DNA of 6,495 nucleotides, from assembly GCA_030523905.1 (NCBI GenBank), contig JAUNHO010000061.1, positions 1 through 6,495 on the forward strand, given 5' to 3'. This document shows, in pieces, positions 1 to 5,870 of this stretch (the stretch's first letter is position 1; the number at the start of each line of letters is the position of its first letter). This DNA comes from Bergeyella zoohelcum (lineage in GTDB: Bacteria; Bacteroidota; Bacteroidia; Flavobacteriales; Weeksellaceae). The notes beneath the pieces are model-generated. The model was not told the DNA's origin. It was given only the letters and a program-made list of their open reading frames with translations, and searched no databases. The position numbers were made by a program, and so were the translations under genes.

Positions 1-1
1 A

Positions 2-970
2 GCAATGATGAAGACCGATTCGTTGCCTTGTAATGTGAAATTCATCATTGAAGGTGAGGAGGAAGTAGGCTCTGCAAGTTTGGCAGATTTCCTGGAAACC
101 AACAAAGAAAAACTCGCTTGTGATGTGATTTTGGTTTCAGATACTAGCCTTTATTCTACCGAGCAACCGACCGTTACTACTGGGCTTCGTGGGTTAAGCT
201 ATGTAGAGGTGGAAGTGGAAGGACCGAATAGAGATTTACACTCTGGGCTTTACGGAGGTGCAGTGCCGAATCCTATTAATGTCTTGGCAAAAATGATAGG
301 CGATTTAATAGACGAAAACGGAAAAATCACCGTGGAAGGTTTCTATGATAATGTGGTGGAAGTATCTCTGGAAGATAGAGCGGAAATGAACAAACTAAAA
401 GACAATCCAGAGGCTTATAAAGCAGAAATAGGGCTGAAAGATATACAGGGCGAGACTGGATTTACCACTTTGGAGCGAACTTCTATCCGCCCAACTCTCG
501 ATGTGAATGGGATTTGGGGTGGCTATACTGGTGAGGGTGCAAAAACCGTAATTCCATCAAAGGCATTTGCGAAAATCTCAATGAGATTAGTTCCAAACCA
601 AACACCTGATGAAATTACCGATAAATTTGTAAAACATTTTGAAAAAATCGCTCCTGCAAGTGTGAAAGTGAAAGTTACACCACACCACGGCGGTATGCCA
701 TATGTTTTGGAAAGCAATACCAAAGAGTTTTTAGCTGCTAAAAAAGCAATGGAACAGGCTTTTGGCAAGGAGGTTCTTCCTTTCAGAAGTGGCGGAAGTA
801 TTCCTATTACTGCCCTGTTTGAGGAGGTTTTAGGAGTGAAATCGGTCTTGATGGGCTTTGGGCTTAGCACCGATGCTATCCATTCTCCGAATGAGCATTA
901 TGGGCTATACAATTTCTATAAAGGCATAGAGAGTATCCCTCTTTTCTTTGAATATTACACCAAAGGATAA
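2..970 (+). CDS. M20-family metallodipeptidase, CNDP2-like (5' end outside window)
   Basis: This is the C-terminal two thirds of a cytosolic zinc (or Mn) dipeptidase that cleaves dipeptides to free amino acids. The reading frame is open back to base 2, and the Met codons at 5 and 8 are internal. About 321 residues are visible where the family usually has about 460-475, so the first His and Asp metal ligands lie upstream. Counting from the Met at base 5, the EGEEEVGS motif carries the catalytic base E19 and metal ligand E20. D46 in VSDTS is the next ligand, H79 in RDLHSGLYGG is the conserved lid-domain His contributed across the dimer, and H293 in IHSPNEH is the last ligand. The GAKTVIP and RLVPNQTP stretches also match human CNDP2 as I recall it. 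The lid/dimerisation domain spans roughly residues 62-230. The family call is firm, but exact substrate preference cannot be read. A terminator follows the stop within 7 bp. Confidence 0.93.
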   Translation, partial: AMMKTDSLPCNVKFIIEGEEEVGSASLADFLETNKEKLACDVILVSDTSLYSTEQPTVTTGLRGLSYVEVEVEGPNRDLHSGLYGGAVPNPINVLAKMIGDLIDENGKITVEGFYDNVVEVSLEDRAEMNKLKDNPEAYKAEIGLKDIQGETGFTTLERTSIRPTLDVNGIWGGYTGEGAKTVIPSKAFAKISMRLVPNQTPDEITDKFVKHFEKIAPASVKVKVTPHHGGMPYVLESNTKEFLAAKKAMEQAFGKEVLPFRSGGSIPITALFEEVLGVKSVLMGFGLSTDAIHSPNEHYGLYNFYKGIESIPLFFEYYTKG

Positions 971-976
971 AAAAAT

Positions 977-1009
977 AAAGCGTAGGAAATTTCTTCTTAC
1001 GCTTTTTTT
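977..1009 (+). terminator. Intrinsic terminator after the dipeptidase gene
   Basis: A 12-bp stem (977-988 with 994-1005, containing one G-U pair) with a 5-base loop ends in an uninterrupted run of seven T's (1003-1009). It lies just past the stop codon at 970. It should end the dipeptidase transcript, which makes kbl a separate unit. Confidence 0.9.
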
Positions 1010-1039
1010 GATTCTCAAAAGATTTTTTTCGTATATTAG
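1007..1039 (+). promoter_or_regulatory. Candidate Bacteroidota promoter for kbl
   Basis: TTTG at 1007-1010 and TATATTAG at 1032-1039, 21 bp apart, resemble the -33 TTTG and -7 TAnnTTTG elements with one mismatch in the -7 box. The start codon of kbl is 23 bp further on, which leaves room for a short leader. The -33 element overlaps the T-tract of the preceding terminator, so it could be coincidental. The bases before the ATG are almost pure A and contain no Shine-Dalgarno motif, which is usual in this phylum. Confidence 0.4.
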
Positions 1040-1062
1040 CCATCTAAAAAAAATAAAAAATT

Positions 1063-2256
1063 ATGATTTCTAAACAATATTTAGAACACCTACAAACCGA
1101 GTTGCAAAACATTGAAAACGAGGGACTTTACAAGCGAGAGAGAATTATCAGTTCACAGCAGTCTGCCGAGATTGTAGCCAATGGGAAGAATCTTCTCAAT
1201 TTTTGTGCTAATAATTACCTAGGATTGTCCAACCACCCAGAGGTAATGAAGGCTTCACAAGATGCCATAGCATCGCACGGATATGGTATGTCTTCGGTGC
1301 GTTTTATCTGTGGTACGCAGGATATTCACAAAGATTTGGAGAAAAAAATATCCGAATTTTTAGGTACGGAAGACACTATTCTTTACGCCGCTTGTTTTGA
1401 TGCCAATGGAGGTGTTTTTGAGCCATTATTTACCGATGCAGATGCTATTATTTCTGATGAACTCAACCACGCTTCCATTATAGATGGTGTAAGGCTTTGT
1501 AAAGCAGCGAGATACAGATACAAAAACAATGATATGGCAGACCTTGAAGCCCAGCTTATAGCGGCTACGGAGAAAGGTCATCGTTTCAAAATTATCGTTA
1601 CAGATGGTGTATTTTCAATGGACGGCATCGTGGCAGACCTAAAAGGCGTTTGTGATTTGGCTGAAAAATATGATGCTTTGGTGATGGTAGATGATAGCCA
1701 CGCGACAGGATTTATTGGTAAAACAGGTCGTGGGACGCACGAAGCTAATGGCGTAATGGGACGAGTGGATATTATCACTTCTACACTTGGGAAGGCTCTT
1801 GGTGGGGCTTTGGGAGGTTTCACTTCTGGTAAAAAAGAGATTATTGATATGCTTCGCCAAAGGTCAAGACCATATTTGTTTTCCAACTCTTTGGCACCAG
1901 GCATCGTGGGTGCAGCAAGTAAAGTTTTAGACCTTATTTCCGAGGATACTTCATTGAGGGATAAGGTGATGGAAAATGCAGAATATTTCCGTAAAGAGAT
2001 GAAAACCAAAGGTTTTGATATTCCTGATGGAGATGCTGCCATTGTTCCTGTGATGCTTTATGATGCTAAACTTTCCCAGCAAATGGCAGAAAAACTAATG
2101 GACGAGGGCGTGTATGTGATTGGTTTCTTCTATCCAGTAGTGCCAAAAGGTAAGGCGAGAATCCGTGTTCAGCTTTCCGCAGCACATACCAAAGAGCATT
2201 TGGACAAAGCCATTGCCGCTTTTGAGAAAGTAGGTAAAGAATTGGGCGTTATTTAA
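1063..2256 (+). CDS. kbl: Glycine C-acetyltransferase (2-amino-3-ketobutyrate CoA ligase)
   Basis: Kbl is a cytosolic PLP enzyme. It cleaves 2-amino-3-ketobutyrate, made from threonine by threonine dehydrogenase, with CoA to give glycine and acetyl-CoA. The protein has 397 residues against 398 in E. coli Kbl and aligns along its whole length. Shared signatures include CANNYLGLSNHP (about residue 48), SVRFICGTQD, FDANGG (about 111), DELNHASIIDGVRLCKA (about 138), TDGVFSMDG and DDSHATG (about 211). In TLGKALGG, K244 is the PLP Schiff-base lysine, with the same number as in E. coli. The related alpha-oxoamine synthases (serine palmitoyltransferase, KAS III-linked BioF, HemA) lack this run of Kbl-specific motifs. 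No tdh lies beside it, so its partner enzyme must be elsewhere. The start at 1063 is supported by length and by the A-rich leader. Terminators on both sides make it monocistronic. Confidence 0.97.
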   Translation: MISKQYLEHLQTELQNIENEGLYKRERIISSQQSAEIVANGKNLLNFCANNYLGLSNHPEVMKASQDAIASHGYGMSSVRFICGTQDIHKDLEKKISEFLGTEDTILYAACFDANGGVFEPLFTDADAIISDELNHASIIDGVRLCKAARYRYKNNDMADLEAQLIAATEKGHRFKIIVTDGVFSMDGIVADLKGVCDLAEKYDALVMVDDSHATGFIGKTGRGTHEANGVMGRVDIITSTLGKALGGALGGFTSGKKEIIDMLRQRSRPYLFSNSLAPGIVGAASKVLDLISEDTSLRDKVMENAEYFRKEMKTKGFDIPDGDAAIVPVMLYDAKLSQQMAEKLMDEGVYVIGFFYPVVPKGKARIRVQLSAAHTKEHLDKAIAAFEKVGKELGVI

Positions 2257-2266
2257 GATTTACACT

Positions 2267-2306
2267 AAAAAATCCATAAGAAATTAGTTTTTCTTTTGGA
2301 TTTTTT
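2267..2306 (+). terminator. Intrinsic terminator after kbl
   Basis: A long hairpin pairs 2267-2283 with 2290-2306 (17 bp with one T-T mismatch) around a 6-base loop. The 5' arm starts with six A's and the 3' arm ends with six T's, so the T-tract is part of the stem. The A/T symmetry means it could also stop transcription arriving from the other strand. It begins 10 bases after the kbl stop. Confidence 0.9.
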
Positions 2307-2351
2307 GGCTTTATATTGATGTTTTTTAATAATTGAAAATAATTTTACGAT

Positions 2352-3587
2352 ATGAAAAAACTTTTTACTTTATTTTTTTCTTTGGGAGTTATGATGACCT
2401 TCGCACAGAAAAAAGATTCTTTATCTCATAAGGAAGATGATGGGCTGAAAATCGCTTCTTTGCCGTATTATAATTTTGGTAAAGGTGTCGGTATGACCTC
2501 GCCTGATAGCCTATTCCAGCTCAATATTCGTTTTAGAATGCAAAACCGATTGGAGGTTCTCAATGATGATGATAAAACCTATTACGATGCTGCCGTGAGA
2601 CGATTGAGATTGAGATTTGATGGCTATGTGGGAAACCCTAAGTTGCAGTATGCCATTCAGTTATCCTTCGCACCGAGAGATGTAGGAGCGATAGAGAGCG
2701 GTAGCAATCTGAATGTAATTCGTGATGCGATGATTTTCTATAATCATAATAAATATTGGAGATTTGGCTTTGGACAGACGAAATTACCAGGCAACCGACA
2801 AAGGGTCAATTCCTCTGGGGCATTGCAACTGAGCGACCGCTCTATCAACAATTCTAATTTCAATATTGATAGGGATTTTGGTTTTCAGGCTTATTATATC
2901 AACAATCATTCTTCGGATAAATTCGGGTTTAGTGTAAAAACTGCAATTTCCACAGGAGAAGGGCGTAACTGGACGAAAACGAAAGACGACGGACTGGCAT
3001 ATACAGGGCGTTTGGAACTCTATCCTTTGGGAAAATTCAAAAAAGGAGGCGAGTTTTTTGAGGGCGATTTGGCAAGGGAAACTTCACCGAAAATCTATCT
3101 AGGTGCTACTTATCACTACAACCAAAGAGCGATGCGAACCAACGGACAGCAGGGCGATTTGCTCTACGATGCCAGAGATATTTCCGCGGTTCTTGCCGAT
3201 GCAATGCTGAAATACAACGGCTGGGCTTTTATGGCATCTTACCTTAATAGAAAAACGCCGAACGCTTCTGCTATTACCACAAAAACCGATGCGAGCGGAG
3301 CCATTAGCCGAGAGTATGTTTTCACAGGAAGTGGCTACGATTTACAAGCCAGTTACCTTTTTCCAAAAAACTGGGAACTCATTGGGCGAGTTTCGGATAT
3401 GAAGCCCCACAGCGAGATTTTCCAATTTACGCCAAAACAACAGCAGTTTTCCCTAGGGCTTACGAAGTACATTTGGGAACACGCTTTCAAGGCACAGATG
3501 GAGGTTTCTAAAAACTATTTCCAATATTTTGATGGTTCTAAAAAAGACAACTGGTATCTGCGTTTTCAGGTGGAAATCGGAATATAA
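2352..3587 (+). CDS. Outer-membrane porin, phosphate-selective porin O/P-like family
   Basis: This is a predicted beta-barrel channel of the outer membrane, 411 residues long. It begins with a clear Sec signal peptide: KK at 2-3, a hydrophobic core at about 4-17, and probable signal peptidase I cleavage after A18 (TFA before QKK). The mature part has alternating polar and aromatic beta-strands with charged loops. Examples are FRMQNRLEV, AVRRLRLRFDGYVGNPKLQYAIQLSF, WRFGFGQTKLPGNRQRVNS, FGFQAYY, GYDLQASYLFPKNWELIGRV and a final NWYLRFQVEIGI strand. The GNPKLQYAIQLSF and GQTKLPGNRQ patterns are typical of Bacteroidota Porin_O_P proteins. The last residue is Ile rather than the common Phe. Phosphate specificity is only the family label: there is no pho gene nearby and general anion or solute uptake is equally possible. 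The leader has no convincing -7 box; TTTG at 2304-2307 followed by TAATAATTG at 2327 is the only weak candidate. Confidence 0.85.
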   Translation: MKKLFTLFFSLGVMMTFAQKKDSLSHKEDDGLKIASLPYYNFGKGVGMTSPDSLFQLNIRFRMQNRLEVLNDDDKTYYDAAVRRLRLRFDGYVGNPKLQYAIQLSFAPRDVGAIESGSNLNVIRDAMIFYNHNKYWRFGFGQTKLPGNRQRVNSSGALQLSDRSINNSNFNIDRDFGFQAYYINNHSSDKFGFSVKTAISTGEGRNWTKTKDDGLAYTGRLELYPLGKFKKGGEFFEGDLARETSPKIYLGATYHYNQRAMRTNGQQGDLLYDARDISAVLADAMLKYNGWAFMASYLNRKTPNASAITTKTDASGAISREYVFTGSGYDLQASYLFPKNWELIGRVSDMKPHSEIFQFTPKQQQFSLGLTKYIWEHAFKAQMEVSKNYFQYFDGSKKDNWYLRFQVEIGI

Positions 3588-3614
3588 ACCAGATTTTTAT
3601 AGAAAAAATACTAT

Positions 3615-3654
3615 CCCTTTCAGAAAGTTAGAAAATCTGAAAGGGTTTTTGTTT
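3615..3654 (+). terminator. Intrinsic terminator after the porin gene, possibly bidirectional
   Basis: A perfect 10-bp stem pairs CCCTTTCAGA (3615-3624) with TCTGAAAGGG (3636-3645) across an 11-base loop, followed by TTTTTGTTT. Read on the minus strand, the same hairpin is followed a few bases later by a run of six T's (A's at 3603-3608). It may therefore also end the leftward Nudix operon, which has no good terminator of its own closer by. Confidence 0.85.
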
Positions 3655-3655
3655 G

Positions 3656-3842
3656 ACTAAATAGTCAAGCCTTTGGCAGAAGTGAGTGAGCGTTTAACTA
3701 AATAGTCAAGCCTTTGGCGGAAATGTGGGAGCATTCTATTAAATGATATTTGCTTTGGCGGAAGTGTGGGAGCATTTAACTAAATAGTCAAACCTTTGGC
3801 AGAAGTGAGAGGGCTTTCTATTAAATGATAATTGCTTTGGCG
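3656..3842. repeat. 41-bp tandem repeat array, four full copies and one partial
   Basis: Copies start at 3656, 3697, 3738, 3779 and 3820. The first four are exactly 41 bp and the fifth stops matching after about 23 bp, just before the Nudix stop codon. All copies share TAAAT at unit positions 3-7 and CTTTGGC at 16-22, and most continue with RGAARTG. Two versions of the 5' half occur: ACTAAATAGTCAA in copies 1, 2 and 4, and ATTAAATGATA in copies 3 and 5. Unit ends also alternate (TTTA, TTCT, TTTA, TTCT), which gives an 82-bp super-period from 3697 on. Since 41 is not a multiple of 3 and stops are frequent, the array is not coding. The start of copy 1 lies in an inverted repeat, TTGACTA-AA-TAGTCAA (3654-3669). 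Function unknown: it could be a minisatellite in the 3' untranslated region, a protein-binding array, or a degenerate intergenic repeat family. Confidence 0.93.
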
Positions 3843-3850
3843 AGAAAAAA

Positions 3851-4366
3851 TCATAAATTTTCAATATATTTTTCAAAAAATCTTTTTTGGGAATCAAAAG
3901 CAATGTCTTCTATTTTTAGATTCTTGGGATTGAGCCATACCACTTCCGAAATTTCAGAAAGTTCAAGATGAAGGTTCGTTTTTTTGGTTAGATGATATTC
4001 AAAGAAAATGTCTAATGTATTGTAATCTATCCCTTTATAATGGTAAATATTCGGTTGAGTAGATAAAATTTTCAGTTGTTTTTTATCAATTTCTAATTTT
4101 AATTCCTCGTAAAGTTCTCGCTCACAAGTGGTCTCGGCACTTTCGCAAGGATCTACGAAACCTCCCGCTAAATCTAGTTTGCCTTTCTTAGGTTCTTGGT
4201 TTCTACGGGTTAGCATTATTTCATCGCCGTGTTTTATGATGACGGCTACGGCTGCGGCACAATTGTGAAATAACACGAAATCACAGGTTTCGCAGGATAA
4301 TTGTTTGCTGTTGTCCCAAACGAGACTAGTTTCGCCACATTTTGGGCAGTAGGTGAGTTCTTTCAT
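3851..4366 (-). CDS. Nudix hydrolase with N-terminal zinc ribbon
   Basis: This is a predicted cytosolic pyrophosphohydrolase acting on a nucleoside diphosphate linked to another moiety (for example NADH, ADP-ribose or a damaged nucleotide), 171 residues long. Residues 1-30 form a four-cysteine zinc ribbon, CPKC at C7/C10 and CETC at C25/C28. The Nudix fold follows from about residue 37. The Nudix box runs from G69 to L91 with E75, R83-E84 and the metal-binding pair E87-E88. The Gly expected near the end of the box (EExGU) is Lys here (K90), a departure from consensus, while the catalytic acidic residues are intact. The zinc ribbon recalls NudC, but the NudC SQPWPFPxS motif is absent, so NADH specificity is not supported. 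The start overlaps the xerD stop in an ATGA (4363-4366), which implies translational coupling. It is the last gene of a leftward operon and its 3' end touches the repeat array. Confidence 0.93.
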   Translation of the reverse strand: MKELTYCPKCGETSLVWDNSKQLSCETCDFVLFHNCAAAVAVIIKHGDEIMLTRRNQEPKKGKLDLAGGFVDPCESAETTCERELYEELKLEIDKKQLKILSTQPNIYHYKGIDYNTLDIFFEYHLTKKTNLHLELSEISEVVWLNPKNLKIEDIAFDSQKRFFEKYIENL

Positions 4367-5274
4367 TTTTGTTGATTTCTTGGGTGAAATTGAAGTATGG
4401 TTTCGTGCAATTCTTCCGTGGAAAGATGGGTATAAATCTCTGTGGTAGTGATACTTGAATGCCCCAGCATTTCCTGTATAAAGCGTAAATCGGCACCATT
4501 TTGCAGTAAATGAGTGGCGAAAGAATGGCGAAAAGTATGCGGCGAAATATTTTTGTTGATACCTGCTTTTTGTGCCAATTCTTTGATGATGATGAACACC
4601 ATAACCCTAGACATCGCATTACCTCGGCTGTTTAGAATTAAAAAATCTTCACTTTTTTTATTGATTTTGCCCAAATTTCTTACATTTTCTATATAATCCG
4701 TAATGATTTCTGCGGTATAATCTGCCAAAGGCACGAAACGAATTTTATCGCCCTTTCCCAGTATTTTGATGTAAGATTCTTTGAAATTAATATCCGAAAT
4801 TTTCAGTGTTGTCAGTTCCGAAACGCGTAGCCCACATCCGTACAAAATCTCTATAATACAGAGATTTCTTTTACCTAAATCGGTGCTGAGGTCTATACTA
4901 TTTGTCATTTTCTCAATATTCTCAAAACTGAGAGTATCGGGTAAATAAACGCCTAGTTTGGGCGGTTCTAAAAGCGTTGCAGGGTTGTCTTCACGGATTT
5001 CTTCATCTAATAAAAATTTGAAAAAAGTTTTAACCGATGAAATCCATCTCGCTTGTGAGCGTTCGCTGAATTTTACTTTTGATAATTGAAAAAGAAATTC
5101 TTGTATTTCTTCGTGAGAAATGGTGTTTGGCTCTACGGATAGCTGTTGCTGTTCTATATGATTTTGTAGTTTTTTTATATCATTTTTATAGGCTTGTATG
5201 GTATTTTTTGAAAAATTCCTTTCAAATTTAAGGAAAGTTTCAAAATCTTTTATTCTTTCGTTCCACTTATTCAT
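4363..5274 (-). CDS. xerD: Tyrosine recombinase XerC/XerD family, probably XerD
   Basis: This is a site-specific DNA recombinase, 303 residues against 298 in E. coli XerD. Its family role is resolving chromosome dimers at dif with a partner Xer protein. The N-terminal SAM-like core-binding domain covers about residues 1-90 (FERNFSKNTIQAYKNDI, then ARWISSVKTFFKFL). The catalytic domain covers about 108-296. All six catalytic residues are present: R150 in GCGLRVSEL, K174 in LGKGDK, H246 and R249 in SPHTFRHSFATH, H272 in LGHSSITTT, and nucleophile Y281 in EIYTHLS. Spacing equals E. coli XerD with a constant offset of two. Length, motif spacing and the housekeeping neighbours argue against a phage or transposon integrase. 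XerC versus XerD cannot be fully settled without a tree. It lies 32 bp after the dCMP deaminase gene with no terminator between, and overlaps the Nudix start by 4 bp. Confidence 0.92.
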   Translation of the reverse strand: MNKWNERIKDFETFLKFERNFSKNTIQAYKNDIKKLQNHIEQQQLSVEPNTISHEEIQEFLFQLSKVKFSERSQARWISSVKTFFKFLLDEEIREDNPATLLEPPKLGVYLPDTLSFENIEKMTNSIDLSTDLGKRNLCIIEILYGCGLRVSELTTLKISDINFKESYIKILGKGDKIRFVPLADYTAEIITDYIENVRNLGKINKKSEDFLILNSRGNAMSRVMVFIIIKELAQKAGINKNISPHTFRHSFATHLLQNGADLRFIQEMLGHSSITTTEIYTHLSTEELHETILQFHPRNQQK

Positions 5275-5306
5275 TTTTTCAGATAGTCAATATTTTAGCC
5301 TATTTA

Positions 5307-5735
5307 TTATTGATTTAGCAATTCCTCTTTGGTGATTTGGGTTACTTCTATATTATGTTCTTTCAGAAGGTTAATCCCTTTGTTATCAGAGTATTCTTCT
5401 AGATAAACCACTTTGGAAATCCCCGCTTGTAAGATGAGTTTGCTACATTCTTTGCACGGCGAAAGGGTTACATAGAGCGTTGCCCCTTTGGCAGATTGGG
5501 TAGAACTGGCGAGTTTTAGTATGGCATTTGCCTCGGCGTGTAGTACAAACCAATGGGTTTTTCCATTTTCGTCTTCACATTGATTTTCAAAACCAGAGGG
5601 CGTGCCGTTGTATCCATCTGCAATGATGGTGCGGTCTTTCACGATGAGAGCCCCCACCTGTTTGCGTTGGCAATAGGAGAGTTTTGCCCATTCTAGTGCC
5701 ATTTTAATATAAGCAATATCAAATTTTGAGTGCAT
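5307..5735 (-). CDS. dCMP deaminase family protein (ComEB-like)
   Basis: This cytosolic zinc enzyme is predicted to deaminate dCMP to dUMP, feeding thymidylate synthesis. It has 142 residues, normal for the bacterial family. The zinc site is complete: H66 and catalytic E68 in HAEANAI, and C94 and C97 in SPCKEC. QVGALIVKD and the substrate-loop motif GYNGTPSGF (about 41-49), followed by CEDENGKTHW, are typical of dCMP deaminases rather than of cytidine or tRNA-adenosine deaminases. The start at 5735 fits the motif spacing and lies about 20 bp from a very good -7 box. It is the first gene of the leftward dCMP deaminase-xerD-Nudix operon. ComEB is the Bacillus name for this family; no competence genes are visible here. 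Confidence 0.93.
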   Translation of the reverse strand: MHSKFDIAYIKMALEWAKLSYCQRKQVGALIVKDRTIIADGYNGTPSGFENQCEDENGKTHWFVLHAEANAILKLASSTQSAKGATLYVTLSPCKECSKLILQAGISKVVYLEEYSDNKGINLLKEHNIEVTQITKEELLNQ

Positions 5736-5755
5736 ATTTTGGTAAAATTATCTTC

Positions 5756-5786
5756 CAAATATAGTTTTTTCTGGCTAATTAGCAAA
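5756..5786 (-). promoter_or_regulatory. Bacteroidota promoter of the dCMP deaminase-xerD-Nudix operon
   Basis: Read on the minus strand, TTTG (5786-5783) is followed after exactly 19 bp by TATATTTG (5763-5756), a perfect match to the -33 TTTG / -7 TAnnTTTG consensus recognised by the primary sigma factor of this phylum. The ATG of the dCMP deaminase is 20 bp beyond the -7 box, so the leader should be only about 10-15 bases. No Shine-Dalgarno motif is seen. Confidence 0.88.
5774..5783. promoter_or_regulatory. 10-bp perfect palindrome inside the operon promoter spacer
   Basis: GCTAATTAGC is a perfect palindrome located between the -33 and -7 elements of the leftward promoter, touching the -33 box. 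A second, weaker inverted repeat, TTTAG-AG-CTAAA (5788-5799), lies directly upstream of it. The position is where a repressor operator would sit, but a short AT-rich palindrome can also occur by chance. Confidence 0.35.
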
Positions 5787-5838
5787 ATTTAGAGCTAAAA
5801 GAGAAAATAAATTCTGAAATGAATTGAAATTTTTGTTT

Positions 5839-5846
5839 TATATTTG
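5839..5846 (+). promoter_or_regulatory. -7 promoter element for the rightward membrane-protein gene
   Basis: TATATTTG is a perfect TAnnTTTG box, 24 bp before the ATG at 5871. The -33 side is weaker: TTG at 5824-5826 is only 12 bp away, and a CTG at 5814-5816 is 22 bp away, so no standard TTTG sits at the usual distance. It is divergent from the promoter at 5756-5786, with about 75 bp between the two -7 boxes. Confidence 0.6.
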
Positions 5847-5870
5847 TGAGAAATGTGAATCATTTGGAAA

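Noticed and set aside
523..870. Minus-strand open frame of 115 codons
   Set aside because: It lies wholly inside the well-supported dipeptidase gene, has no recognisable motif and no promoter or leader of its own.
1578..2042. Minus-strand open frames inside kbl (also 1639-1860)
   Set aside because: They are antisense to the conserved Kbl catalytic region and show no protein-like motif; these are composition shadows.
1063..2256. Serine palmitoyltransferase for sphingolipid synthesis, which is common in Bacteroidota
   Set aside because: The protein follows E. coli Kbl motif by motif, including ICGTQD and K244, rather than the SPT pattern.
2304..2335. Promoter for the porin gene (TTTG, 19 bp, TAATAATTG)
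   Set aside because: Spacing is right but the -7 box departs from TAnnTTTG at several positions, so it is only mentioned with the gene.
3656..3842. CRISPR array
   Set aside because: The 41-bp units abut one another without unique spacers, the repeats differ from each other by many bases, and no cas gene is present.
3656..3842. Recombination target (dif, integron attC or invertible segment) for the nearby XerD
   Set aside because: The units lack a dif-like pair of 11-bp arms around a 6-bp centre, they are direct repeats rather than flanking inverted ones, and XerD here looks like the housekeeping enzyme.
4326..4619. Minus-strand 97-codon frame across the xerD-Nudix junction, and a plus-strand frame at 4514-4696
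   Set aside because: Both overlap strongly conserved XerD motifs in other frames and read as low-complexity or unstructured sequence.
4363..5274. Phage or conjugative-element integrase
   Set aside because: Length and catalytic residue spacing equal XerD, and it sits inside an operon with metabolic genes; no att repeats, tRNA gene or mobility genes are visible.
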